From assembly GCF_000744105.1 (NCBI RefSeq), contig NZ_JQLH01000001.1, positions 3,038,001 to 3,102,000 on the forward strand: 64,000 nucleotides of DNA. Reading direction: 5' to 3'. Of this stretch, positions 35,671 through 43,999 are shown in pieces; position 1 is the stretch's first letter, and every line of letters begins with the position of its first letter. The position numbers were made by a program, and so were the translations under genes. The notes under the pieces are model-generated. The model had not been told where the DNA came from, searched no databases, and saw nothing but the letters and a program-made list of their open reading frames with translations. The stretch is from Maribacter forsetii DSM 18668 (GTDB lineage Bacteria; Bacteroidota; Bacteroidia; Flavobacteriales; Flavobacteriaceae).

Positions 35671-37007
35671 GCGGACCTAAAGTAGTACGTATTGTTACAC
35701 CTCAAGAACGTCAAATTATAAAAGATCGATGGCTCACACAACTCGCACATGCCTTAAAACGAACTGAAGATTATGCTCAAAAAAATAATCTATTAGATAA
35801 TGATTTGAAGAAAGGGATTCTAGAAACCCATGAACATTATGCCAATTTAACCATAGATGATTATCGACAAATTGAGCTAGAAGTACCGCAGCAGATAGCT
35901 TACTTAAATGCAGAACTTAAGAAACTTAAACATAAAGTCGCCAGCGAAAGAACTTCAGATTGGGATAGATTTAGGCAACTTAAAAGCACCCATAATGAGT
36001 TGAAAGCGCTTTCGAAAGAAAAAAATATTGTTTTTGCCCCTTTTGATGCTCCTAGTATCCTAACAAAAAGTCATTTACAAACATATAAGTCACAAGTAGA
36101 TAACTTATATGAACTGCTACAAAAATCAATTTCCAAGGCTGACGCGTTATCTGAGGAGCAACTGGAGTTACAAGAGCGTTTGTTTGAAGGCGAAAGTATG
36201 TTATTGGTTACTGACTGGAAAGCCAAACTACCAAGAACCAAATCTCGCCTTAAAAAACTAGAAGACACGCTCAAAGAAATGTACGTTTATGAAATGTCTC
36301 AAGTAAAAATACAGACCTTAATAGATCGTTGTGGACAACTTGATGCCAACGATTTTAATTATGAGGTGCAATTAGATTCCCTTATTATAGATGCTGCGGA
36401 CTTCACTAAAAATGAACTTGCACTTCGTGAAGCTCGTGAAGACCTCAGCAATAGTTTGCTCCTAATAAAAACACTTGGAGAAGATTTTAAATTTGTACCA
36501 AAATGGACAGAAATACTTCAATCTATAGAACTTGACCTTGTATTAGAAACAGCAGAAAAGGCTCGAACATTTTATGAAAATACCTCTGAAAGCCAAATTG
36601 TAGAAGCAAGAAGAATTGCCATTACATCTGCCCTAGAGAAAGCTGGATATACTATAAATGACAATATGCAAACTGCTTGGGTTGAAGACGGGCGCCTAGT
36701 TGTTAAAAAGGAATCAAATTCACTTTACGGAGTTGAAATTATGAGTCCTACAAACTTAAGTCGTATTCAGGCGCGCGTTGTAGCTGATGAAAACCGAAGT
36801 AATGAAAGATCGCCGAGTCTCGATAAAAATGAAGAAGAGACATGGTGCGATAATATTGACCAAATAAGAACCTTATTGGCTGATGAAGATCTTGAAATTA
36901 TTATTGATAAAATGGAAGAGCCTGGGGCAATTCCTCTTAAAGAAGTGCCTTTAAATAGCGGGTATGAAAGCCGTAAACAGGGGGTTGAGAAGAAACTAAG
37001 GAGTTAG
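35667..37007 (+). CDS. coiled-coil partner protein of the kinase-helicase operon
   Basis: A 446-residue soluble protein, mostly helical and highly charged with long coiled coils between about residues 20 and 320. No catalytic motif is visible. The N-terminus MSGPKVVRIVTPQERQII is unusual and looks conserved-family-like. The C-terminal region about 330-400 (TSALEKAGYTINDNMQTAWV, VVKKESNSLYGVEIM) forms a small alpha/beta domain. Its start overlaps the fusion protein's stop (ATGA), so the two are translationally coupled and likely interact. Function unknown. Confidence 0.78.
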   Translation: MSGPKVVRIVTPQERQIIKDRWLTQLAHALKRTEDYAQKNNLLDNDLKKGILETHEHYANLTIDDYRQIELEVPQQIAYLNAELKKLKHKVASERTSDWDRFRQLKSTHNELKALSKEKNIVFAPFDAPSILTKSHLQTYKSQVDNLYELLQKSISKADALSEEQLELQERLFEGESMLLVTDWKAKLPRTKSRLKKLEDTLKEMYVYEMSQVKIQTLIDRCGQLDANDFNYEVQLDSLIIDAADFTKNELALREAREDLSNSLLLIKTLGEDFKFVPKWTEILQSIELDLVLETAEKARTFYENTSESQIVEARRIAITSALEKAGYTINDNMQTAWVEDGRLVVKKESNSLYGVEIMSPTNLSRIQARVVADENRSNERSPSLDKNEEETWCDNIDQIRTLLADEDLEIIIDKMEEPGAIPLKEVPLNSGYESRKQGVEKKLRS

Positions 37008-37138
37008 AATTATATTAATTTAAATAATCTAATAGCCTGCTTTAATAATGAAGTTATGTGATTAAAAGCACTGTTAATGATCAATTAAACAAGGATTTTT
37101 TTTATTAATACTAATTAATGGACACGATTGAGTTAAGC

Positions 37139-38155
37139 TTACTCTACATCATACAACTTCTTTGCTTTATTTACTCGTAGGGCAAGGCGTTTGACTAAAC
37201 GCTCTGGCTGCATAACCTTCATAGCTTCTCCGTAACCCAGTATAATTCGCTCTAACTCAAAATTCAATTTGACCTTAATACCTATAACTATGCTACCGTC
37301 TTCATTTCTTTCTTCAATGCATTGCGAATGATGTAAGGGTTTTGTTTCAACATACGGTGCATGCCTTTGATGCACCCACAACTTTACATTACCTGCTCTT
37401 TCTCCTTGGTTTACAGTTACTCCAATTACATTCTTATAAAATTCATCTGCATTAAAATCTTCTTGAATATAAGGCTCAACAAAATTGTAATCAACACTTT
37501 TAATACGGTCTAGAGCTAGATTAACGACCCCTCTAGATTTTGCTCCTTTCCCAATTAGAAACCATCGATTATTGAATTCTTTTAATAATATAGGATGAAA
37601 CTGAATCAACCCAGACTGCTTTGCTTTAAATGATTGATACTCTATTGTTAATACTATTTTCTTCTGAATTGCTTGGTACAATTCATCTAACCAATGAAGC
37701 CCTTTTAAGTTCTCGTTTTTGTCTAAGTGAATGATTGAAGCTTGATGTGTTTTCTCTGTGTACACCTTATCTTCTAAACGTTGAATAATGCCCCCTAATT
37801 CAGAAAACAATGAAAAGTCTTTAAATTGTTTTAGCATTTCTACAGTCTCCGAAAGTACGTTCATATCATTTTCTGTTAAAGGAATATCAGTAATGGAATA
37901 CTCATCCTCCTCGTACTTGTAATATTTTTTATCGTAAACTTTTATGGGTGCATTATAACCCAACTTATCGCTTCGCATTAATTGAATATCCATTTGCACG
38001 GTACGCTTACTTACATTGATTTCACGACCCTCATATTCATACAAGGCATCTGAACAAGCTTCGATCAAATCATCTAATGTCCATTGACGGTATGTATTCT
38101 GAAGACATTTATCAATGGTTTTATAACGGATAAGTGCATTTTTATTGATAGCCAT
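37139..38155 (-). CDS. WYL-domain transcriptional regulator
   Basis: A 338-residue regulator with an N-terminal winged HTH (about 1-90; NVSKRTVQMDIQLMRSDK) and a WYL domain around residues 150-240 (FHPILLKEFNNRWFLIGKG, GVVNLALDRIKSV). The C-terminal WCX region ends LGYGEAMKVMQPERLVKRLA. WYL domains sense nucleic-acid or nucleotide-type ligands and regulate many defence and RNA-repair loci. It is divergent from the nucleotidyltransferase operon. The shared intergenic region holds a perfect 9-bp-arm palindrome, which is its likely operator. It converges on the coiled-coil gene. Confidence 0.92.
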   Translation of the reverse strand: MAINKNALIRYKTIDKCLQNTYRQWTLDDLIEACSDALYEYEGREINVSKRTVQMDIQLMRSDKLGYNAPIKVYDKKYYKYEEDEYSITDIPLTENDMNVLSETVEMLKQFKDFSLFSELGGIIQRLEDKVYTEKTHQASIIHLDKNENLKGLHWLDELYQAIQKKIVLTIEYQSFKAKQSGLIQFHPILLKEFNNRWFLIGKGAKSRGVVNLALDRIKSVDYNFVEPYIQEDFNADEFYKNVIGVTVNQGERAGNVKLWVHQRHAPYVETKPLHHSQCIEERNEDGSIVIGIKVKLNFELERIILGYGEAMKVMQPERLVKRLALRVNKAKKLYDVE

Positions 38156-38192
38156 TTCAATTCATTTTTACTAAAAATAACACATCAATTTT

Positions 38193-38231
38193 TACTACGC
38201 AAAATAACTGCGTAGTACATTGTCATATTTG
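38193..38231 (+). promoter_or_regulatory. WYL-type operator and promoter, copy 1
   Basis: Palindrome with 9-bp arms TACTACGCA (38193-38201) and TGCGTAGTA (38209-38217) around the spacer AAATAAC. A -7-like element CATATTTG (38224-38231) follows, with TTTG starting 23 bp after the palindrome centre. The palindrome therefore sits at about -31, over the -33 element. It lies between the divergent WYL gene and the nucleotidyltransferase operon. The same unit recurs at 40040-40076. Confidence 0.78.
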
Positions 38232-38247
38232 TATCGTAATTAGAGAA

Positions 38248-38985
38248 ATGATGATACACAAACTAAACAATTTAGCAAAAAATAAAAAAGTAGATATCCT
38301 TTTTGCTTGCGAATCAGGTAGCAGAGCTTGGGGATTTGCATCACCAGATAGTGATTATGATGTTCGATTTGTTTACACTCATCCCCTAGACTGGTATCTA
38401 TCTGTTTCAGCAAAAAAAGATACTATTGATATTATGGATGGTGATTTTGACGCTGTTGGTTGGGAACTTCGAAAGAAGCTGCGTCTTCTTAAAAAGTCTA
38501 ACGTACCTGCTTTAGAACATCTATTTTCTCCTATAAGTTATATTGAGGAAAGTGAATCTATAAAAGAACTTAGAGCCATAGCTGAAGATTGCTTTTCTCC
38601 AGTAGCTTGTATGTACCATTATTTAAGTATGAGCAAAAAATATGAAGAAAAACTAACGGATGAAAAAGTAAAACTAAAGAGTTTGTTTTATGCATTACGA
38701 ACAGCTTTGGCGGGTAAATGGATACTAGAACATAATACAATGCCACCAGTTGTTTTTAGTAAAATGCTATCTCTAGTTAAAAAGGGTGAAGAAGATGAAA
38801 TAAGAAATTTGATGGTTATAAAATCAGAGAATAATGAAAGTTATCTGCATTCTAGAAATGAAAAGGTCATAGAACTGATAACAAGAGTCATTTGTACTAA
38901 CGAGAAGTACGCAAAATCACTTTTTGGCGGAAACCCTGATACAGATAGAATAGATAGTTTTTTATATAAAACCTTGAGCAAATGA
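38248..38985 (+). CDS. COG3541-type nucleotidyltransferase
   Basis: A 245-residue protein of the predicted nucleotidyltransferase family (YcgL/COG3541, DNA polymerase beta superfamily). The catalytic signature is ESGSRAWGFASPDSDYDVRF: GS followed by DxD. Substrate unknown. Members occur next to RtcB ligases and CCA-adding enzymes in RNA-repair clusters. It overlaps the next, related gene by 4 bp and is under the WYL-type operator. Confidence 0.88.
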   Translation: MMIHKLNNLAKNKKVDILFACESGSRAWGFASPDSDYDVRFVYTHPLDWYLSVSAKKDTIDIMDGDFDAVGWELRKKLRLLKKSNVPALEHLFSPISYIEESESIKELRAIAEDCFSPVACMYHYLSMSKKYEEKLTDEKVKLKSLFYALRTALAGKWILEHNTMPPVVFSKMLSLVKKGEEDEIRNLMVIKSENNESYLHSRNEKVIELITRVICTNEKYAKSLFGGNPDTDRIDSFLYKTLSK

Positions 38986-40052
38986 AAACAATAGAAGAAC
39001 TAAAAGCTTCAGGAAATATCATATTTGAATGTATAAGCGGCAGTAGAGCATACGGACTTGCTACCCCTACCTCGGATACGGATATTCGTGGAGTTTTTAT
39101 ATTGCCAAAAGAAAAGTACTATTCATTAGAATATGTGGGTCAAATAAATAACGAGACGAATGATATTGTTTATTATGAGCTCAAGAAATTCGTGGAACTT
39201 CTTTCAAAAAACAATCCTAATATTCTTGAACTTTTAAGTGCACCAGAAGATTGTGTTCTTTTAAAACATCCTATATATGATACGCTTAAATCTAAATACT
39301 TCCTTTCAAAATTGTGCAAGGACACTTTTGCCAATTATGCATTTACTCAAATAAAAAAGGCAAGAGGGTTAAAGAAAAAAATAGTAAACCCAGTAGAAAA
39401 AGAACGAAAATCTGTTACTGATTTTTGCTTTGTTCGAAAAGAAAAACGTTCGGTGCCTTTGCATACATTTTTAGAAACTGAAGACCTCGATGCAACCCGT
39501 TGCGGATTGGCAAAAATAAGCCACATGAAAGACTGTTACAATCTATTCGATAATGCTTATATGAAGTATAGTGGAATCGCCCGAGAAAATGCGAATGAAG
39601 TCTGTCTGAGTTCTATTCCTAAATCAGAGGTGCCAGTAGCTATTCTATATTTTAATAGAGATGGGTATTCATCCTATTGTAAAAAATATAAAGAATATTG
39701 GTCTTGGGTAGAAAAAAGAAATGAAGATCGATACAAAAGCAATATCTCACATAATAAAAACTACGATGCCAAAAATATGATGCATACTTTTCGATTATTG
39801 CATATGGCGAAAGAAATTGGGAAAGATAGTAGAATCAATATTAAAAGAACAGAAAGAGACTTTCTTTTGTCCATAAAGAACGCTGAATTCGAATATGAAG
39901 AGCTAGTTAAAAGGGCAGAAAAGTTAAGATTGGAATTAGATGATATCTATGAAAAATCAAGCCTTATGGAAAGACCTGATTTGGATACGATAAACAAATT
40001 ATTAGTAGAAATAAGAGAACAATTCTATAAACAATTCAACTACGCAAAATAA
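38982..40052 (+). CDS. COG3541-type nucleotidyltransferase, second copy
   Basis: A 356-residue paralogue of the preceding protein with signature SGSRAYGLATPTSDTDIRGV (GS, DxD) and a longer C-terminal helical part, including a lysine-rich stretch (ARGLKKKIVNPVEKERKSV). The two copies differ enough to have distinct substrates or to form a heterodimer. Its last codons lie inside the second copy of the WYL-type palindrome, so regulation of the downstream unit is built into the end of this gene. Confidence 0.88.
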   Translation: MKTIEELKASGNIIFECISGSRAYGLATPTSDTDIRGVFILPKEKYYSLEYVGQINNETNDIVYYELKKFVELLSKNNPNILELLSAPEDCVLLKHPIYDTLKSKYFLSKLCKDTFANYAFTQIKKARGLKKKIVNPVEKERKSVTDFCFVRKEKRSVPLHTFLETEDLDATRCGLAKISHMKDCYNLFDNAYMKYSGIARENANEVCLSSIPKSEVPVAILYFNRDGYSSYCKKYKEYWSWVEKRNEDRYKSNISHNKNYDAKNMMHTFRLLHMAKEIGKDSRINIKRTERDFLLSIKNAEFEYEELVKRAEKLRLELDDIYEKSSLMERPDLDTINKLLVEIREQFYKQFNYAK

Positions 40053-40076
40053 CTGCGTACATGATTCTCAAGTTTG
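40040..40076 (+). promoter_or_regulatory. WYL-type operator and promoter, copy 2
   Basis: Arms CTACGCA (40040-40046) and TGCGTAC (40054-40060; six bases perfectly paired) flank the same AAATAAC spacer as copy 1. The TTTG of the -7-like element CAAGTTTG (40069-40076) begins 23 bp after the palindrome centre, exactly as in copy 1. It overlaps the stop codon of the second nucleotidyltransferase and should drive rtcB and the CCA-like gene. Confidence 0.72.
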
Positions 40077-40079
40077 TAC

Positions 40080-40210
40080 CAAAATCATAAAGGAGACCAG
40101 TTAAACAGTCTTCATGTAGCGCTCTGCCGAACGATTGGAGTCGGCAGAGCTAATTAAAAGAAATTATGAAATGAGCTAGACAGATTTGCCAATTATATAA
40201 AATCTCCAAT
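40080..40210 (+). ncRNA. structured leader of the first rtcB (possible RNA element)
   Basis: Between promoter copy 2 and the rtcB start lies about 170 nt of leader with a perfect 10-bp stem, GCTCTGCCGA/TCGGCAGAGC (40121-40130, 40141-40150), and a 10-nt loop ACGATTGGAG. Seven loop bases, ATTGGAG, are complementary to CTCCAAT at 40204-40210, so a loop-to-tail pseudoknot is possible. No T-run follows, so it is not a plain terminator. Structure is seen; regulatory function is inferred. Confidence 0.45.
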
Positions 40211-40252
40211 AGCGAATTGCATATGACCTTTAAAAATAAAAAAGTTAAACAG

Positions 40253-41650
40253 ATGAAAAATACAGTAAATATCACAGGAAAAGAATTAATCGATTTAGGT
40301 TTTCGCTCAGGAAAATGGTTTCCTAAAGCCATCGAATATATAAACAACAACCAATTGGAGGAAGAAGCTATGCTTGAGTTCTTAGAACAATATCGTTTAC
40401 CTCCTATGATAAACTTGCACACGACAGCTGCCGAATTCGCTATAAACATTAAAGCGGAAAATGAACTGGAAGAGACCAATGTAACGAAAGTAGTTGATTC
40501 AATGAAAGTTTTGATGCGCACGCCTACTGCAGTTAACGGTGCCATTATGCCAGATGCATGCCCTACCGGACCACTAGGAACAATACCTGTTGGTGGTGTA
40601 ATTGTAGCAAAGAATGCTATCCACCCAGGTATGCATAGTGCAGACATCTGTTGCTCGGTAATGTTAACCGATTTCGGAAAAATAGATCCAAAAGTGGTTT
40701 TAGATGCCGCACATTCAATTACGCATTTTGGACCTGGAGGAAGACCTCGCGGTAAACAATACAAATTACCCGAAGAATTATTAGCTGAGTTCAAAGCAAA
40801 TAAACTTTTGAATACACCTAAAGATATAAGCCTTGCAATAGAACATTTAGGAACCCAAGGTGATGGTAATCACTTTTTGTTTGTTGGTATTTCAGAAAAA
40901 ACAGGCAATACTATGATGATTACGCATCACGGATCAAGAGCTCCAGGAGCTAGTTTATATAAAAAAGGAATGCACATCGCTGAACGATTTAGAAAAGATC
41001 TTTGCCTAGCTGCATTAAAACAAAATGCATGGATCCCTTTTGAAACTGAAGAGGGCCAATTGTACTGGAGTGCATTACAGACGATAAGGAAATGGACCAA
41101 GTTAAACCATGAGTGTATTCATGACTCCACTTTAGAAGTTCTAGAGATGGAAGCTGAAGACCGTTACTGGAATGAACATAATTTTGTTTTCAAAGACGGA
41201 GATTTGTTCTATCATGCTAAAGGAGCAACTCCGTTGGATCCTAAATTTATGCCTGATATTACGGGACCAAGATTAATACCCTTGAATATGGCTGAACCTG
41301 TTTTGATTGTGGAAGGTAAAACAACCAATAAGAACTTAGGTTTTGCTCCGCACGGTGCAGGCAGAAATATGAGTCGAACCCAGCATAAAAGAAACAATGC
41401 AGATTTTACGAAAGAAGCCTTGTTTGAGCTGGAGACGAAAGGATTAGATGTTCGTTTCTTTTCTAAAGAAATAGATATCTCTGAATTACCCAGCGCTTAT
41501 AAAAATGCACAAACGGTTCGTTCTCAAATGGAAGAATATGATTTAGGTAAGGTAATTGATAAAGTAATGCCTTATGGTTGTATTATGGCTGGAGATTTTC
41601 AGATTAATGCGCCTTGGAGGAAGAAAAGGAGAAAGAAAACTAAAATTTAA
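40253..41650 (+). CDS. rtcB: RtcB-family RNA ligase, copy 1
   Basis: About 465 residues from the ATG at 40253; the frame opens 36 bp earlier, but MKNTVNITGKELIDLGF matches the family N-terminus. RtcB joins RNA ends with 2',3'-cyclic or 3'-phosphate to 5'-OH using GTP and manganese. Family segments are present: GGVIVAKNAIHPGMHSADIC (metal-site Cys), GTQGDGNHFLFVGI, ITHHGSRAPG and APHGAGRNMSRTQ (the histidine that is guanylylated). The metal segment reads DICCS rather than the usual DIGCG, so this is a divergent subtype. It precedes the CCA-like gene by 5 bp. Confidence 0.92.
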   Translation: MKNTVNITGKELIDLGFRSGKWFPKAIEYINNNQLEEEAMLEFLEQYRLPPMINLHTTAAEFAINIKAENELEETNVTKVVDSMKVLMRTPTAVNGAIMPDACPTGPLGTIPVGGVIVAKNAIHPGMHSADICCSVMLTDFGKIDPKVVLDAAHSITHFGPGGRPRGKQYKLPEELLAEFKANKLLNTPKDISLAIEHLGTQGDGNHFLFVGISEKTGNTMMITHHGSRAPGASLYKKGMHIAERFRKDLCLAALKQNAWIPFETEEGQLYWSALQTIRKWTKLNHECIHDSTLEVLEMEAEDRYWNEHNFVFKDGDLFYHAKGATPLDPKFMPDITGPRLIPLNMAEPVLIVEGKTTNKNLGFAPHGAGRNMSRTQHKRNNADFTKEALFELETKGLDVRFFSKEIDISELPSAYKNAQTVRSQMEEYDLGKVIDKVMPYGCIMAGDFQINAPWRKKRRKKTKI

Positions 41651-41655
41651 TTTAA

Positions 41656-43044
41656 ATGAAAAAGAATATGGAAAACTTACAAAAGACCAAAAATATACTC
41701 TTTGAAGAAGTTACTTTCCAAAAATTTCTTAACGAAATAGAATTAAAAAACGGAACTGCAATGTTAATTGGAGGGGCTGTTATAGATGAAATACAGGGAT
41801 TAAAAATCAAAGATGTAGATATTGAAGTGTATGGTCTTTCTTATTTGGAACTCACAGATTTGATAGAGGGGCTAGATATTGATTGTAATATGGTTGGTAA
41901 ATCTTTTGGTGTTATTAAAACAAACATAGCCAATTTAGAAATCGATATATCTATTCCTAGAAGAGAAAATAAGGTGGGAATAGGTCATAAAGGATTTACC
42001 ATAGAACTAGATGAAAAAATGACTCCTAAAGAGGCAGGAATAAGAAGAGACCTTACCATCAATAGCATGTATCTAAATTTACATACCAAAGAATTGGTGG
42101 ATCCTTTTAATGGACTCGTAGATTTACAAAAAGGCGTTCTTAGGGCTACAAACGAGCAAACCTTTTTAGAAGATCCGCTACGGGTTCTTCGTATCATGCA
42201 GTTATTGCCGAGAAAAGGAAAATCGGTCGCTAAATCAACTTTGGCTCTTTGTCGAAAAATAGTAGATTCTTATTCAGAATTGCCGCCAGAGCGCATTTTT
42301 GTAGAGTGGGAAAAGCTTTTACTTAAAGCGGACCAACCCGCTATAGGATTAGAATTTTTAAGAGATTCTGGTTGGTTAAAGCATTTTCCTGAATTACAAA
42401 ACTTAGTTGGATGCCCTCAAAATCCTGTATGGCATCCAGAAGGAGATGTGTGGGTACATACATGCATGGTTTTGGATAATGCTGCAAAATTAAGAGCTCA
42501 AATTCCTGAGAACTGGAAATTGCCCTTTATGTTTGGCGCATTGTTACATGATGTAGGTAAACCCGCTACTACAACCCCAAAATTAACAGCTTATGGTCAT
42601 GATATTAAGGGTATGTCCTTGGCGGAAAACTTTTTAAAACGGATGACCAATAATAAAACCTTGATCCATAAAGTAACTACTATTGTTGGCTTACATATGA
42701 GACCTGGTCAATTATACGCATCCGGGGCAAAGGAGGCAGCTTGGAAAAGGTTACACAACAAATGTAGAATAGATATCTTGGGCTGGCAGAGCAAAGCTGA
42801 TTCGGCTGGAAGAACTGGTAGAGATGTCATTTTAGACGAGCATAAGCCATCTGAAACCTGTTTTAATCTTTTTAAAAAATTTGGAGAGAATGAAATTAAA
42901 CCCTTGATTTCAGGAAAAGATTTGATTGACCTAGGTTTAAAACCCTCCCAACAATTTGGGGTAATTTTAAGCAGTTGCTATGAAAAGCAACTGGATGGTA
43001 AAAGTAGAAAAGACCTCTTATATGATCTAATAAATCAGATTTAA
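41656..43044 (+). CDS. CCA-adding enzyme-like nucleotidyltransferase with HD domain
   Basis: A 462-residue protein of the class II tRNA nucleotidyltransferase/poly(A) polymerase family. The head has LIGGAVIDEIQGLKIKDVD (G39G40, D53xD55) and RRDLTINSMYLNLHTKELVD; EDPLRVLRIMQL follows at 172-183. A C-terminal HD phosphohydrolase-type domain contains WHPEGDVWVHT (260-269) and LLHDVGKP (H298/D299). E. coli CCA enzyme has the same HD fusion with phosphatase and 2',3'-phosphodiesterase activity. Placed in an operon with RtcB, it probably rebuilds or heals tRNA 3' ends after cleavage. Confidence 0.9.
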   Translation: MKKNMENLQKTKNILFEEVTFQKFLNEIELKNGTAMLIGGAVIDEIQGLKIKDVDIEVYGLSYLELTDLIEGLDIDCNMVGKSFGVIKTNIANLEIDISIPRRENKVGIGHKGFTIELDEKMTPKEAGIRRDLTINSMYLNLHTKELVDPFNGLVDLQKGVLRATNEQTFLEDPLRVLRIMQLLPRKGKSVAKSTLALCRKIVDSYSELPPERIFVEWEKLLLKADQPAIGLEFLRDSGWLKHFPELQNLVGCPQNPVWHPEGDVWVHTCMVLDNAAKLRAQIPENWKLPFMFGALLHDVGKPATTTPKLTAYGHDIKGMSLAENFLKRMTNNKTLIHKVTTIVGLHMRPGQLYASGAKEAAWKRLHNKCRIDILGWQSKADSAGRTGRDVILDEHKPSETCFNLFKKFGENEIKPLISGKDLIDLGLKPSQQFGVILSSCYEKQLDGKSRKDLLYDLINQI

Positions 43045-43055
43045 GATAAAAATTG

Positions 43056-43130
43056 CATCTTTGCATCAGTTCATTGAAATAGTTCTTTTGAAAGTTTTAT
43101 GGGATATGCATGCCAATACTGGTCTGCATA
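43056..43130 (+). promoter_or_regulatory. promoter and leader hairpin of the S24/S26-like gene
   Basis: CATCTTTG (43056-43063) is a 7/8 match to the -7 element, 12 bp after the CCA-like gene. Downstream a hairpin is formed by TATGCA/TGCATA (43105-43110, 43125-43130) and CCA/TGG (43113-43115, 43120-43122) with a symmetrical 2-nt internal loop and loop ATAC. It ends 18 bp before the start at 43149, so it could affect translation. Confidence 0.45.
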
Positions 43131-43148
43131 ACTTTTAAAATTTAAACT

Positions 43149-43436
43149 ATGAATTGGAAAATTCAAAAATTACTTGATGGAGAAACCATCATTTCAAAAG
43201 AACCCGGTAATTCTATGTTACCATTGTTAAAATCAAAACAACCAGTGCGCCTTGCACCAATTAGTTGGGATGAATGTAATGTTGGTGATATTGTATTCTG
43301 TAAAGTGCGTGGAAACGTATTTACACATCTTGTAAAAGGGAAGAATGATAAACGAGGTTTGTTAATTGGTAACAATCACGGTAGAATTAACGGATGGACA
43401 AAAAATGTGTATGGTAAAGTAATAGAGATATTATAG
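43149..43436 (+). CDS. S24/S26 peptidase-like mini protein
   Basis: A 95-residue single-domain protein with the LexA/signal-peptidase fold signature GNSMLPLL (putative catalytic S22) and the paired region DIVFCKVRGNVFTHLVKGKN (possible Lys K63). No DNA-binding or membrane segment is present, unlike LexA or LepB. Signal-peptidase-like free domains are found in rtcB/prfH neighbourhoods. It may cleave itself or a partner in response to damage, but this is a guess. Confidence 0.72.
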   Translation: MNWKIQKLLDGETIISKEPGNSMLPLLKSKQPVRLAPISWDECNVGDIVFCKVRGNVFTHLVKGKNDKRGLLIGNNHGRINGWTKNVYGKVIEIL

Positions 43437-43494
43437 GCTCCATGCCACATTTTAATCTTTAAAATTTAAAAGTTAATCATAAATAAAATAGTAC

Positions 43495-43560
43495 ATGCTA
43501 AATCATTTTAATCACATACCGGACGCCGAAAAGCTAGGATTGCATCGAATTGATGGGTAG
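43495..43560 (+). CDS. tiny ORF (21 aa) ahead of a terminator
   Basis: ATG at 43495 opens 21 codons ending TAG at 43560 (starts MLNHFNHIPDAEKLGL). An intrinsic terminator follows after 28 bp. There is no clear promoter between the S24/S26-like stop and this ORF, so it may be read from the same transcript. Could be a leader peptide, a small protein or chance. Confidence 0.3.
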   Translation: MLNHFNHIPDAEKLGLHRIDG

Positions 43561-43588
43561 ATACTATTAAAAACAGATACATAACTAG

Positions 43589-43616
43589 AGCGTCCAAGAA
43601 ATTGGGCGCTTTTTTT
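43589..43616 (+). terminator. intrinsic terminator with GAAA loop
   Basis: AGCGTCCAA (43589-43597) pairs with TTGGGCGCT (43602-43610; one G-T wobble) around GAAA, followed by six more T. It closes the transcript carrying the S24/S26-like gene and the 21-residue ORF. Confidence 0.9.
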
Positions 43617-43789
43617 ATGCATTTTTTTCAAGAATTCTCAAAATTCTAAAAGGATGACATTTGACAGCTAAGCACTTAGAAAACAGCGAATTGGGAAAAA
43701 TGCTGCTATCCGTTAAACAACGGACAGGAACACTCATACCTAAAACTAAACCTAAACAACTGAAAGTCAATTAATTATATTTAATTTTA

Positions 43790-43821
43790 TTTGCAAAATA
43801 TAAAAAGACCTTTTAGCTTTG
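43790..43821 (+). promoter_or_regulatory. strong Bacteroidota-type promoter for a short transcript
   Basis: TTTG (43790-43793) and the exact -7 element TAGCTTTG (43814-43821) are 20 bp apart, near the Bacteroidota sigma optimum. Transcription should start near 43828 and stop at the terminator around 43997, giving an RNA of about 170 nt. Confidence 0.78.
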
Positions 43822-43860
43822 CACCGCAATACAACAACAAAATATTTTAACTGAAGTATA

Positions 43861-43944
43861 TATGACTTTTTCAATCACATATCAAATTACACTTAAAGTA
43901 CCAGGTGCTTTATTAGTGTCGCTTCAGGACTTCTACAATACATA
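43861..43944 (+). CDS. tiny ORF (27 aa) in a short independent transcript
   Basis: ATG at 43861 opens 27 codons (starts MTFSITYQITLKVPGALL) and ends at 43944. The unit has its own promoter (43790-43821) and its own terminator (43966-43999), so the transcript is real or strongly predicted. Whether it acts as the peptide or as a small RNA is not decided by sequence. It lies just upstream of the second rtcB. Confidence 0.4.
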
Positions 43945-43965
43945 AAGCTACTATAGCATATGATA

Positions 43966-43999
43966 GAAAGTCCGAAGCCCTAAAGTTTCGGACTTTTTT
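43966..43999 (+). terminator. intrinsic terminator of the short transcript
   Basis: AAAGTCCGAA (43966-43975) pairs with TTCGGACTTT (43986-43995), loop GCCCTAAAGT, followed by further T. Ten perfect base pairs. Confidence 0.92.

Noticed and set aside
40121..40150. Terminator ahead of rtcB
   Set aside because: The hairpin is strong but no T-run follows, so it is listed as a structured leader instead.
43495..43944. Tiny ORFs as certain genes
   Set aside because: Kept only at low confidence; 21 and 27 codons are too short to prove coding.
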